Of a stretch of 64,000 nucleotides of DNA, positions 29,901 to 38,425 are shown piece after piece. The notes below the pieces were generated by a model. It did not search any database, was not told the origin of the DNA, and saw nothing but the letters and a program-made list of their open reading frames with translations. The stretch is taken from contig JAKVKU010000005.1 of the NCBI GenBank assembly GCA_022484695.1, positions 124,001-188,000 on the forward strand. The letters run 5' to 3'. Origin of the DNA: Lactobacillus sp. (GTDB lineage Bacteria > Bacillota > Bacilli > Lactobacillales > Lactobacillaceae). Positions within the stretch are counted from its first letter, which is position 1. The number at the start of each line of letters is the position of its first letter. The position numbers and the translations under genes were made by a program.

Positions 29901-31457
29901 CATGATATTTATTCAATTGAAGATTTGAAACAACTCATTTTTGATTTGAAACAGGTCAACCCTTATGCCAAAATCACGGTCAAATTAGTGGCTACCACCG
30001 GTGTCGGCACCATTGCCACCGGGGTTGTTAAAGCCGGCGCTGATAAGGTAACGATTTCCGGTTACGATGGGGGAACTGGGGCAGCACCTAGAACCTCTGT
30101 CAGAGACGCAGGTATTCCTTGGGAGATGGGGGTCGCAGATGCCCATCAAACCCTGTGGTTAAATAATTTGCGGCAACGGACCACCATTGAAACTGATGGG
30201 AAATTGATGACCGGCCGCGATATTGCGGTGGCGACCTTGTTAGGCGCAGAAGAATTTAGTTTTGGTTCCCTAACGCTTTGTGCCATCGGCTGTATTATGA
30301 TGCGGGTTTGTAGTTTAAATACCTGTCCCACAGGGATTTGTACCCAGGATCCTAATTTACGCAAGAACTTTATTGGCAAACCTGAAGATATCGAAAATAT
30401 GATGCGCTTCTTAGCCGAAGATTTAAGAGAAATTATGGCTAGATTAGGTTACCGGACCATCGATGAAATGGTGGGTCACACGGAACACTTGAAACCACGC
30501 TTTGTGGCTAAGGGTAAAGCAAGACATTTGAATTTTGATAAGATTTTGGGCGCTTCTTTTGGCATCAAACGCAAGCAAGCTGATCCCTTTGAGGAAAAAT
30601 ACCAATGGCCGCAACTGGATGACTTTGCCCAAAGTGCTTTAAAGCAAAAGGGTGAAAATGTCATTCGCCGCCCAATCAATAATGTGCAACGGGCAGTTGG
30701 CAGCCGCATGGGTGGCTGGATCGCCCAACACTTTGGCAATCAAGTCCTAGAACCGGGCAAGATCAAGTATCAATTTGAAGGCATTGCTGGCCAAAGTTTT
30801 GGGGCCTTTATTACCCAAGGCTTGGAACTCAAACTCATTGGTGAAGCCAATGACTATGTGGGCAAGGGCCTTAGTGGTGGCCGCTTAATTGTCCAAGCTC
30901 CACCAGCAGCTAAGGACCTTTATAGCAACTCAACTGTCGTGGGCAATGTTGCTTGCTTTGGGGCAACCAGTGGTCAGGCCTTCTTCAATGGCCGGGCTGG
31001 CGAACGTTTTTGTGTTCGTAATTCTGGTGCTGATGTGGTTGTTGAAGGGATCGGCGATCATGGTTGTGAATATATGACCGGGGGCCATGTGGTTATTTTA
31101 GGCAGTACGGGGCAAAACTTTGGGGCTGGGATGTCTGGGGGGATCGCTTATGTTTATGATCCTGAAAAGACCTTTGCTGCAAAGTTAAATCCAGAAATGG
31201 TGGATTTACTCCCCTTAGAAGTCGCGGATCAAAAGAAATTACACGACATGCTGACCGATCACTTTAAATATACCCAATCAACACAGGCGCAAAAGATTTT
31301 GGATGCTTTTGAATTTGCTAAGAAAGACTTTGTTAAAGTTTATCCAAAAGATTTCCACCACATCAACGACATTATTGCCAATCTGGAAAAACAATCCGAT
31401 TTACCGCAAAATCAAATTCTTGAAAAAGCTTTTGAAATTGCCGTTGCGCAAGATTGA
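27000..31457 (+). CDS. gltB: Glutamate synthase, large (alpha) subunit
   Basis: Makes two glutamates from glutamine and 2-oxoglutarate. 1485 residues, full length. The glutaminase nucleophile is Cys18 (HDACGMGF) after a 17-residue propeptide that is removed in the mature enzyme. The FMN/synthase domain includes KSNSGEGGE and SGYDGGTGAAPRTS; the iron-sulfur cysteines lie in CSLNTCPTGIC; the C-terminal beta-helix has GVSGG-like turns (GKGLSGGRLIVQ). TAAGGTGG precedes the ATG. gltD follows after 18 bases. Both subunits intact. Confidence 0.98.
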   Translation: MNSKDNLLYDPRFEHDACGMGFITQINGKKSHWLLEQALTMLQRMNHRGGTGSEPDTGDGAGVLLQISDPFFQKEAQNNGFKLPAAGYYAVGQFFVPQKQSEKEAVLRSVTEEIQNAGIDVLGSRDVPFIYEACGPTAQKIMPGFVQVFLAKPGDIELGRNFEDVLYKLRRHLEKTFSSDDELSIVSLSSQTIVYKGMLHAYQVGLFYPDLHDETMISSICLVHSRFSTNTFPSWDRAQPYRFLAHNGEINTLKGAENWMTAHNVEIYNEGDSDSAKLENCMEYLYRHGRDIPEALLMMVPEAWAKSDSLPTAQRAFDEYNDSFMSPWDGPAALCFTDGTQVGAALDRNGLRPSRYILDDKGILVVASESGVMDMDPQTVVKKGILGPADMILVDTKVGKFYETDEIKAKYAKKYPYEQWIKDNQLTLDKLPAVPTQRDLTHDELELLWRRHGYTDDIIREAILPMAQKGEEPIISMGFDSPLAVLSHKPQSLFTYFKQQFAQVTNPPIDAIREDFVIGTEMFLGRDDDITRPLPANAQKIRLDAPILANEDFEKISHLNQPGFKAATISVAYKRDMPAVNRLEQALDDMFKAAESQVDAGATLLILSDQQADEDDLVIPILLATAGLNNYLVKKGKRGKASLIIASGEPCEVHHYATLLGYGASAIYPYGAYQTLKEFKMADAIPTYVKACIKGIVKIMSRMGISTVNGYQGAQLFEAIGLNNDVVDKYFSGTPSRIGGIGLKAIEQEYYARYEKAYGPYRKDDLASGGSFKYRVNGEHHLYNPVSLFKFQDAIRTGNYDLFKEYTKEMNQEAQDNPTTLRSMWYFDYSKDPVPLSEVEPIETIVKRFKSGAMSYGALSEEAHETIAEAMNNLGAKSNSGEGGENRTRFALKPDGRNLNSKIKQVASARFGVNAEYLMSAEEIQIKMAQGAKPGEGGQLAAKKNYPWVAECRGATPGVRLISPPPHHDIYSIEDLKQLIFDLKQVNPYAKITVKLVATTGVGTIATGVVKAGADKVTISGYDGGTGAAPRTSVRDAGIPWEMGVADAHQTLWLNNLRQRTTIETDGKLMTGRDIAVATLLGAEEFSFGSLTLCAIGCIMMRVCSLNTCPTGICTQDPNLRKNFIGKPEDIENMMRFLAEDLREIMARLGYRTIDEMVGHTEHLKPRFVAKGKARHLNFDKILGASFGIKRKQADPFEEKYQWPQLDDFAQSALKQKGENVIRRPINNVQRAVGSRMGGWIAQHFGNQVLEPGKIKYQFEGIAGQSFGAFITQGLELKLIGEANDYVGKGLSGGRLIVQAPPAAKDLYSNSTVVGNVACFGATSGQAFFNGRAGERFCVRNSGADVVVEGIGDHGCEYMTGGHVVILGSTGQNFGAGMSGGIAYVYDPEKTFAAKLNPEMVDLLPLEVADQKKLHDMLTDHFKYTQSTQAQKILDAFEFAKKDFVKVYPKDFHHINDIIANLEKQSDLPQNQILEKAFEIAVAQD

Positions 31458-31475
31458 GAAGCGGAGGACGAATAT

Positions 31476-32915
31476 ATGGCTGACCCATTTGGTTTTATTA
31501 AATATGACCGTCAAGATAATCCCTATCGACCAATATCTGAGCGGATCAAAGATTTCAATGAAATGGAAGTAAACATCAGTGAAGCCGAACGACGCAAGCA
31601 AGCGGCTCGCTGTATGAATTGTGGCGTACCCCACTGTCATCACGGTATTTTTTACGGTGGTGGCCGTGCAGTAGGGGGCTGTCCCAATGATAATTTGATT
31701 CCGGAATGGCAAGATTTGGTTTATCGTAGCGAGGATAAAATGGCCTTTGATCGCTTGACCTTGACCAACCCACTGCCAGACTTTACGGGTTTGGTATGTC
31801 CGGCACCCTGCGAATTGAGCTGTAATGAGGCGTTACATGGCCAAGGTATCACTATTCGTAACAATGAACATTTTATTATTGAACAAGGCTTTAAGTTTAA
31901 CTGGGTCAAGACCCAGGGGACCCCATTTGCCCGTAACCAGTATAAAGTAGCGGTTGTGGGTAGTGGTCCGGCTGGTTTGGCAGCAGCTTGGCGCTTGAAC
32001 CAGTTAGGGTATCAAGTCACGGTCTTTGAAAAGGCCGATCGACCTGGGGGCTTGTGTATGTATGGCATCCCCAACATGAAGTTACCAAAAGAAATCGTCG
32101 CGCGCCGGGTGGCGGTGATGCAAGCCGTTGGCATTGATTTCAAAGTGAATACTGAAGTTGGTGTAGATATTAGCCAAGATGTTTTAAAACGTCAATTTGA
32201 CCGAATCGTTGTTTGTATCGGTGCGGGAACGCCCAGAGATCTGGTAGCGGAAGGCCGTGAGGTTGAAGGGGTCACTTTTGCAGTGGACTTTTTGACCAAG
32301 ACCACTAAGCGGGTCTTAAAACAAGGACCTAAATCTAACAACGTCTTAGCTGGTAAAAGCGTCTTGGTCCTAGGCGGTGGCGACACTGGCAATGACTGTG
32401 TGGCATCGGCTATTCGCCAAGGGGCCACTAAGATCAAGCAACTGGAAATTACCCCTGAACCACCTACCAAACGGCCTGATGGCAATCCTTGGCCAGAGTA
32501 TCCGGCCACTAAGCGGGTGGGCTATGGTCAAGAAGAAGCCGCTGCGCTATTTGACCAGCCTTTAACGGATTACGAAAAAACCGTTACGGCTGTCCACGGC
32601 CAAGATGGCCAGCTTAAGTCAGTAACGATTCAAAAGGTGAAGAATTTTAAACCCATTGCGGGGACTGAGGAAACTTTAGATGTAGATTTGGTACTGTTAG
32701 CCATGGGCTTTACCGGACCGCAAAAAGCCATTTTTGACGCCTTGGGTATCGAGAAGGTCTATGATGACTATCGCACCAATGATGAACAAATCTATGTGGC
32801 GGGCGATGCTAGAAGGGGGCCATCTTTGGTCATCTGGGCTATTCGCGAAGGTCGCTTAGCGGCGCAACAAGTTGCCGAATCATTAGAAAAAATTGAAAAA
32901 CGTCAAACCGTTTAA
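31476..32915 (+). CDS. gltD: Glutamate synthase, small (beta) subunit
   Basis: NADPH-oxidising FAD subunit that feeds electrons to GltB. The N-terminal iron-sulfur region has CMNCGVPHCH and CPAPCELSC; the FAD-binding motif is VVGSGPAGLAAAW; the NADPH motif is VLVLGGGDTGNDC; the late motif YVAGDARRGPSLVIWAI is typical of this flavoprotein class. 479 residues. GGAGGA precedes the ATG. Its stop codon overlaps the stop of the convergent lipid kinase gene by 3 bases, so no terminator separates them. Confidence 0.97.
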   Translation: MADPFGFIKYDRQDNPYRPISERIKDFNEMEVNISEAERRKQAARCMNCGVPHCHHGIFYGGGRAVGGCPNDNLIPEWQDLVYRSEDKMAFDRLTLTNPLPDFTGLVCPAPCELSCNEALHGQGITIRNNEHFIIEQGFKFNWVKTQGTPFARNQYKVAVVGSGPAGLAAAWRLNQLGYQVTVFEKADRPGGLCMYGIPNMKLPKEIVARRVAVMQAVGIDFKVNTEVGVDISQDVLKRQFDRIVVCIGAGTPRDLVAEGREVEGVTFAVDFLTKTTKRVLKQGPKSNNVLAGKSVLVLGGGDTGNDCVASAIRQGATKIKQLEITPEPPTKRPDGNPWPEYPATKRVGYGQEEAAALFDQPLTDYEKTVTAVHGQDGQLKSVTIQKVKNFKPIAGTEETLDVDLVLLAMGFTGPQKAIFDALGIEKVYDDYRTNDEQIYVAGDARRGPSLVIWAIREGRLAAQQVAESLEKIEKRQTV

Positions 32916-33856
32916 AACCAAAAAGGATATTGGGTCAAGCTGATTTTATAATCGAACTGCTGAAACCCTAATTCCTCACCGTCGATTTGACCATATTCTT
33001 TGCGATCCGTCTTTAAATGAAAGGCTGCACTTTGAAAATAGTGCACCCTTTCATTTTTTAGATGGGAGCCATCCGTTAGCATCTTATAAAATAAGGGGAC
33101 TAGCTTGGCAAAGGACATTTTCTCAACTAGGATCAAATCTATTAAATGATTGGTGACATTGGCATTGGGTAAAATGGGGACACCACCGCCAAAATAAGGC
33201 TCATTGCCAAAGGTCACCAAGAAGATGTCGTTAAAGGCATAGGTTTTATTATTTTGTCGAAAGGTAATATTAAAGGTCTTTTGTTGGCGGTAAGCTTTTA
33301 ATAGATTGGCTAAATAAGACATGGAGCCCATTTTAAGCCGGCTCAAGAAAGCCTTGGCTTTAGAACGGTTCGTCAAAAAAACCGTCCGAGCGTCAATACC
33401 AATGCCCAAATTATTGATGAAAACACTGGTTTCAGACTTAGGATCAGTCATGACCCCCACATCCAGTTCTCGAGCCTGACGGGTGGTTTCAATGAGTTTC
33501 ATATTTTCAATGGGATCCTTGCCCAAATTGACGCCGCGGCTAAAGTCATTGCCAGTGCCACTGGGAATATAGCCGATGGGAATGGGGCTAGCCGTGTGTT
33601 GATTAGCCAGCAGTCCTTTAATGACCTGGTGTAAGGTCCCATCGCCGCCGATGACTAAAACAATATGCTGATAGGCATCTTTTAGGGGGTTGATATTTTG
33701 GGCTAACAAAGTGGCGTGTTTTGGATATTGGGTTTTTTCTAAGTGAAAGGCACTGCCTTTGGCGGTTAAGTAGGCAATAATGCGTTGGGTGGTTTTTTTA
33801 CCTTGAAAGGACCCAGCCGTCTCGTTGGCAATGACATGAAAGTAATATGGCAACAT
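32912..33856 (-). CDS. dagK: Diacylglycerol kinase family lipid kinase
   Basis: DgkB/YegS-type lipid kinase that phosphorylates diacylglycerol or a related lipid, recycling lipids from lipoteichoic acid synthesis. The catalytic glycine motif GGDGTLHQVIKGL is at residues 70-82, followed by PSGTGNDFSRG. 314 residues. AGGAG precedes the ATG on the minus strand. It is downstream of rnjA but separated by a strong hairpin, so it probably needs read-through or its own promoter. Confidence 0.88.
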   Translation of the reverse strand: MLPYYFHVIANETAGSFQGKKTTQRIIAYLTAKGSAFHLEKTQYPKHATLLAQNINPLKDAYQHIVLVIGGDGTLHQVIKGLLANQHTASPIPIGYIPSGTGNDFSRGVNLGKDPIENMKLIETTRQARELDVGVMTDPKSETSVFINNLGIGIDARTVFLTNRSKAKAFLSRLKMGSMSYLANLLKAYRQQKTFNITFRQNNKTYAFNDIFLVTFGNEPYFGGGVPILPNANVTNHLIDLILVEKMSFAKLVPLFYKMLTDGSHLKNERVHYFQSAAFHLKTDRKEYGQIDGEELGFQQFDYKISLTQYPFWF

Positions 33857-33889
33857 AATTTCTCCTCGATTATCCCAATTTTACGGAAA

Positions 33890-33931
33890 ACTAAGGAGGC
33901 TGGACAAAAATTGTCGTCAGCCTCCTTTAGT
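33890..33931 (-). terminator. Terminator after rnjA
   Basis: ACTAAGGAGGCTG (33890-33902) pairs with CAGCCTCCTTTAGT (33918-33931) and an inner ACAA/TTGT. On the minus strand the stem is followed by TTTTCC, so it can end rpoY-rnjA transcripts. Confidence 0.8.
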
Positions 33932-33958
33932 GTTTCTAGCGTATAAGGTAAATGTTAT

Positions 33959-35644
33959 TTAATTTGCAGAAATCAACATTGGTAAAATCATCGGATGCCG
34001 TTCAGTTTGGTCAAACAGGTAATCCTGTAAGCCATCTACAATGGCATCGCGAACTTTAGCTTCATTGACATGATCAGTTTGTTTAAAGGTATTGCGGATA
34101 ACTCTAAAGATACGGCGCTGGGATTCTTTAATTAAAGGCCCAGACTCACGCATGTAAACAAAGCCACGGGAAAGCAAGTCCGGTCCAGCTAAGATTTCAC
34201 CAGTCTTATAATTAATGGTTGCCACCACGACAACGAGACCTTCTTCAGATAAAATTTTCCGGTCATTTAAAACAACGCTGCCAATGTCGCCAACGCCACT
34301 GCCGTCCACGTAGACATCCCCAGCAGGGAAGTGACCAGCTCGGCGGGCACTGTCATTGGTAAGGGCTAACACATCGCCATTTTCCATAATGAAGATATTG
34401 TCTTTAGGAACCCCACAGGCTTCAGCCAATTCAGAGTGGATCCGTTGCATCCGGTATTCACCATGGACGGGCATGAAGAACTTGGGTTTCATTAAGCGTA
34501 ACATCAATTTTTGTTCTTCTTGGCCACCGTGTCCAGAAGTATGGATATTGTTAACTTTACCATGGATGACTTCGGCACCAGCTTCAGATAACAAATTGAT
34601 GGTATGATTTACAGATGTTGTATTGCCAGGGATAGGGTTACTGGAGAAAATAACCGTATCTCCAGGTTGAATGGTGATTTGGCGATGGGTCCCAGCGGCA
34701 ATCCGGCTTAACGCTGCCATGGGTTCACCTTGGGAACCGGTACATAAAATCATGACTTTGTCCGCTGGGGTGCTATTCAAGGTGTTAGCGTCAATTAAAG
34801 CGTCGTCAGGAATGTTTAAATAGCCTAATTCACGGCCATTGACAATAGCGGTTTCCATACTCCGACCAAAGACGGCAATTTTACGACCATGGGCCATAGC
34901 CGCATCAGCAGCCTGGGCGATCCGAGAAATATTTGAGGCGAAGGTGGCAAAGATAATGCGTCCTTCGATGCCCTCAAAGATATGGCGGATAGAACGGCCC
35001 ACAAAGCGTTCAGACTTGGTGAAGTTGGGAATTTCAGCATTCGTACTATCAGACATCAATAGTAAAACACCTTTTTCACCCAAGGCAGCCATCCGTTGCA
35101 GATTAGGAGCTGGTTGATCCCCCACGGGGGTTAGATCAAACTTAAAGTCCCCAGTTTCCACGATAACGCCTTGGGGCGTTTCAACGGCTACGCCCAAGGT
35201 ATCGGGAATAGAGTGGGTTGTTCTAAAGAATGTTACTTTGGTTTTTCTAAACTTGAGTACAGTATCCTCGTTGATCTCATGAAGTTCCGTGGTCTTTAAA
35301 AGGCCGTGTTCCTCCAACTTACCCTTGATCAAAGCCAAGGCTAAAGGACCGGCATAAACGGGGATATTGGGGACTTGTTTTAACAGATAAGGAATCCCAC
35401 CAATGTGGTCTTCGTGGCCGTGGGTAATGACCAAAGCCTTAATTTTTTGGGCATTTTGTGCCAGATAAGAATAATCAGAGATGACATAATCAATGCCTAG
35501 AAGTTCATCTTCTGGGAATTTGATACCGGCATCAATGACGATGATCTCATCTTGAAATTGGACGGCATACATATTTTTACCAATTTCACCAAGTCCACCC
35601 ACAGCAAATACGGCTGTTTCGTTGTTTTTAACTTTTAACTTCAT
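33959..35644 (-). CDS. rnjA: Ribonuclease J1
   Basis: Metallo-beta-lactamase/beta-CASP RNase with endo- and 5'-3' exonuclease activity, central in mRNA decay and 16S maturation. The zinc motif THGHEDH is at residues 74-80, with later motif [10 protein letters not shown], the beta-CASP GSQGEP and the third histidine in HTSGHGG. 561 residues. Its ATG overlaps the rpoY stop by 4 bases (ATGA type), the normal RpoY-RNase J arrangement. Confidence 0.96.
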   Translation of the reverse strand: MKLKVKNNETAVFAVGGLGEIGKNMYAVQFQDEIIVIDAGIKFPEDELLGIDYVISDYSYLAQNAQKIKALVITHGHEDHIGGIPYLLKQVPNIPVYAGPLALALIKGKLEEHGLLKTTELHEINEDTVLKFRKTKVTFFRTTHSIPDTLGVAVETPQGVIVETGDFKFDLTPVGDQPAPNLQRMAALGEKGVLLLMSDSTNAEIPNFTKSERFVGRSIRHIFEGIEGRIIFATFASNISRIAQAADAAMAHGRKIAVFGRSMETAIVNGRELGYLNIPDDALIDANTLNSTPADKVMILCTGSQGEPMAALSRIAAGTHRQITIQPGDTVIFSSNPIPGNTTSVNHTINLLSEAGAEVIHGKVNNIHTSGHGGQEEQKLMLRLMKPKFFMPVHGEYRMQRIHSELAEACGVPKDNIFIMENGDVLALTNDSARRAGHFPAGDVYVDGSGVGDIGSVVLNDRKILSEEGLVVVVATINYKTGEILAGPDLLSRGFVYMRESGPLIKESQRRIFRVIRNTFKQTDHVNEAKVRDAIVDGLQDYLFDQTERHPMILPMLISAN

Positions 35645-35862
35645 TTACTAGTAAACTCCGTGAGTTTATAATCGGGTTCATTTTGTTCATATTCTAAGAA
35701 TTTGCCGGATAATTCTTGAATGAATTCGATGTTATAATCCGTATTTTTTTCAACTAAAGCCCGGGCATCCACGATGTTAGCTGCTTCGATGTAGATGGAT
35801 TGGGTTGTTTCGCGTCTTGGTGCTAAATGTTTGTCTGCTTGATATAAAACTTTAAAAATCAT
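35641..35862 (-). CDS. rpoY: RNA polymerase epsilon subunit
   Basis: Small accessory subunit (epsilon, formerly YkzG/DUF1447) of Firmicute RNA polymerase; 73 residues. The start MIFKVLYQ and the acidic/aromatic centre ([20 protein letters not shown]) are typical. AAAGGAG precedes the ATG. It is translationally coupled to rnjA. A possible -10 (CATAAT on the minus strand, 35895-35900) lies in the divergent gap. Confidence 0.92.
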   Translation of the reverse strand: MIFKVLYQADKHLAPRRETTQSIYIEAANIVDARALVEKNTDYNIEFIQELSGKFLEYEQNEPDYKLTEFTSK

Positions 35863-35940
35863 GTATCAATACTCCTTTTGTAATGTGACAATAAATTATG
35901 TCAGAATAATTAGTTTTTAATTTGAGAATACCCATTAAAT

Positions 35941-36023
35941 CGCTAGGTGAGTGAAGGCTAGCGCTACGCCTGTTGCCGCGATGAATGGCTATTCATGCCG
36001 ATCCCGCTGTTGAATAAACAACA
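35941..36023 (+). other. Candidate structured RNA element, M-box-like landmarks
   Basis: Three hairpins occur in a row: CGCTAG/CTAGCG (35941-35946, 35958-35963), ATGAAT/ATTCAT (35981-35986, 35991-35996) and TGTTG/CAACA (36008-36012, 36019-36023). On the plus strand the element has TAGGTGAG (35944), TACGCCTGTTGCC (35965) and ATGCC (35995), which also occur in the M-box at 41012 in the same order and similar spacing. The 3' half of a true M-box is not recognisable. The strand is not certain, and the flanking gap (35863-36145) otherwise holds only AT-rich sequence and promoter candidates. Confidence 0.5.
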
Positions 36024-36091
36024 ATTATGCTTAATATATCATATTTATAAATTAAAGTACATTTTTAATGTATGCAAGACGGTGGTTATTC

Positions 36092-36100
36092 TGCTATCAT
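36092..36100 (+). promoter_or_regulatory. Candidate extended -10 before the ABC exporter operon
   Basis: TGCTATCAT (TATCAT at 36095-36100, TG at 36092-36093), 46 bases before the gene at 36146; the -35 is weak. Confidence 0.4.
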
Positions 36101-36145
36101 GTGTGATGGAATGTTTTTTTAGATATCCATTAAGGAGTGCGTCAA

Positions 36146-36673
36146 ATGACTACATTTCTAATTGCCTTATTGAGCGTTGTGCTCATTGTGTTTATATATT
36201 ATATCGTCAAACGGGTGCGTCGCAACGCAGCCCTGAAGATTCTCTTAAGACATAGTCAAAAAATAACCGACAAAATGTTTGTCGCCACCCTCGAAGCCGG
36301 GGCGACCACGTATCAGCAAGTTTTCGACTTCAAAGCAGACCTGACCTCTGACCCAGTTCAAAAAATATGGGGTCGGGGGATCATGGTCTTTGAATATAAA
36401 ATGCAAATTAAAGATCCAGCTAAACATGATGCAGCTTTTTTTAAGGCGGCCTTTTTTCAGAAGTTTGAAAACCAACTAAATGAACAGGCAGCCGACAATG
36501 GGATCATCTCAGCAATGCCCAAGTATACACCCTTTATTATTAGCGATTATTGGGTGCTAGATGGCTTTTTTCATGTGGACGTGGCTTTTATGACCAATAA
36601 ACCAACGATTGAATATGTGAAAGATATGCGTAAAGCCGATCTGGAAAAACTACAGACACACGGGACGGACTGA
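36146..36673 (+). CDS. Membrane-anchored protein of unknown function
   Basis: I do not recognise this family. One N-terminal membrane helix (about residues 2-20, FLIALLSVVLIVFIYYIV) is followed by a basic stop-transfer stretch (KRVRRN) and a soluble domain of about 150 residues with many aromatic residues (YWVLDGFFHVDVAF). The topology is probably a cytoplasmic domain behind a signal anchor. ATG 36146 follows AAGGAG at 8 bases; an in-frame GTG at 36137 would lie in that site. It precedes the two ABC exporter genes by 27 bases, so a linked role is possible but unproven. Confidence 0.7.
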   Translation: MTTFLIALLSVVLIVFIYYIVKRVRRNAALKILLRHSQKITDKMFVATLEAGATTYQQVFDFKADLTSDPVQKIWGRGIMVFEYKMQIKDPAKHDAAFFKAAFFQKFENQLNEQAADNGIISAMPKYTPFIISDYWVLDGFFHVDVAFMTNKPTIEYVKDMRKADLEKLQTHGTD

Positions 36674-36700
36674 TTAAATTAAATAGATGGAGTGGATTGA

Positions 36701-38425
36701 ATGCAGTTAATGCTAAAATATGCGTTAAAGTACAAGGGTTTAATTTTATTGAATTTTATCTGCGTATTGGGTTTTGCACTAATTGAATTAGGCTTGCCAA
36801 CAATTTTAGGTTTAATGATCGACAAGGGCATCAATAAAAATAGTTTTGAGACCGTTTACCATTTTGGCGGCCTCATGTTTTTGATCATCGTAATTGGGAT
36901 GGTGGGGTTAATTGGCTTAGCTTTCACAGGCGCCCGGCTCACGAACTTCATTGTTCGGGATATTCGCAATGATCTATTTGGGGCGGCTTTGAAGTTCTCC
37001 CAAAAAGAATATAAGCAAATTGGCGGCGCCTCTTTAATTACCCGGACCACCAATGATGCTTTTCAAGTCATGACCTTTTTACAAATGGTTTTTAGAACGG
37101 GCTTCATGACGCCAATCATGTTTGTGATTTCGGCAATTATGATCGTGCGCACCAACGCGTTTTTATCGATCTTTGTATTTATGGCTATTCCCATCTTGTT
37201 TTTAGGCATCATGGTGATTGCCCATTATTCTGAACCTATGTCTGAGAAACAACAGGCTAATCTGGATAAAATCAATCAAAATATGCGGGAAAACTTGTCT
37301 GGCATCCGGGTGATCCGGGCTTTTGTGCGGGAAAAGTTTCAACAAGCGCGCTTTTCAAAGGTCAATCAGGCTTACATGAAGAGCTCCACCAATTTATATA
37401 CTTTGATGGCCGTGGCTCAACCGGCATTCTCTTTTATTTTTAATATTGTTTTTGCGTTAATTTTGTGGCAAGGTGCCGTCGCTATCAATGGGGGTAGTCT
37501 AGCCATTGGTAGTTTAATCGCCTTTGTCGAATATATTTTCCACGTGCTGTTTTCATTCATGATGTTTTCCAGCGTTTTCATGCTCTATCCTAGAGCTGCC
37601 GTTTCTGCGCGGCGGATTCAAGAAGTGCTGGATACGAAAAGCGAAATCCAGCTGGCTAGCAAACCCGTGGTGCAAAAAGTCAGTGGCAAGGTAGTTTTTG
37701 ATCAGGTGACGTTTTCTTATGGGGATGCTGAAGAGCCCGTGATTCGTGACATTAATCTCACCATTGAACCCGGTAAAACCAATGCCTTTATCGGCAGTAC
37801 TGGCAGTGGGAAGTCAACTTTGATCCAGTTGATCCCGAGATTTTACGATGCCACCAGCGGTCAGGTGTGGATCGACGATGTGCCCATTCAACAATTTGAT
37901 TTAGCTGACCTGCGGGCGCAAATTGGTTTTATTTCGCAAAAAGCCATGCTCTTTAATGGAACGATTCGGGAAAATCTACAATATGGTGCCCCAGATGCCA
38001 GTGATGATCAACTATGGGATGCCTTAGATATTGCCCAGGCTAAGACTTTTGTGGCTGAGATGCCCCAACAACTAGATACGCCTTTAACGGAAGGCGGTAA
38101 TAATTTATCTGGGGGTCAAAAGCAGCGGCTGTCCATTGCGCGCGCCATTGTACGCCGACCAGCTATCTATATTTTTGACGACAGTTTTTCTGCCCTGGAT
38201 TATAAAACCGATTTAACCCTGCGGACGAAGATTGCCCAGCGCTTGCAAGACAGCACGATTATTATCGTGGCCCAGCGAATTGGGACCATTAAAGGGGCCG
38301 ATTCAATCGTGGTCTTAGACCAAGGAACGGTTGTGGGCCAAGGGACCCATGAAACGTTACTGGCGCAAAATAAGGTCTACCAAGATATTGCCTATTCCCA
38401 ATTGTCAAAGGAGGAATTAGCATGA
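36701..38425 (+). CDS. ABC exporter half-transporter, subunit 1 (degenerate catalytic Glu)
   Basis: Fused six-helix membrane domain and ATPase domain, 574 residues, of the heterodimeric multidrug exporter type (BmrC/LmrC-like). Walker A GSTGSGKST is near residue 365; the signature LSGGQKQR starts at residue 469 and is canonical; Walker B IYIFDD ends with Asp494 where catalytic glutamate is expected, so the site built on this Walker B is degenerate. Its ATGA overlap with the next gene means both subunits are made together. Substrate unknown; drug or lipid export is inferred. Confidence 0.9.
   Translation: MQLMLKYALKYKGLILLNFICVLGFALIELGLPTILGLMIDKGINKNSFETVYHFGGLMFLIIVIGMVGLIGLAFTGARLTNFIVRDIRNDLFGAALKFSQKEYKQIGGASLITRTTNDAFQVMTFLQMVFRTGFMTPIMFVISAIMIVRTNAFLSIFVFMAIPILFLGIMVIAHYSEPMSEKQQANLDKINQNMRENLSGIRVIRAFVREKFQQARFSKVNQAYMKSSTNLYTLMAVAQPAFSFIFNIVFALILWQGAVAINGGSLAIGSLIAFVEYIFHVLFSFMMFSSVFMLYPRAAVSARRIQEVLDTKSEIQLASKPVVQKVSGKVVFDQVTFSYGDAEEPVIRDINLTIEPGKTNAFIGSTGSGKSTLIQLIPRFYDATSGQVWIDDVPIQQFDLADLRAQIGFISQKAMLFNGTIRENLQYGAPDASDDQLWDALDIAQAKTFVAEMPQQLDTPLTEGGNNLSGGQKQRLSIARAIVRRPAIYIFDDSFSALDYKTDLTLRTKIAQRLQDSTIIIVAQRIGTIKGADSIVVLDQGTVVGQGTHETLLAQNKVYQDIAYSQLSKEELA

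Noticed and set aside
36008-36023. Third hairpin of the 35.9 kb element as an intrinsic terminator
   Set aside because: Five base pairs only and no following T run on either strand.
35995-36255. 86-codon open frame across the divergent gap
   Set aside because: No ribosome site, overlaps the structured element and the better-supported gene at 36146, and has non-protein-like composition.
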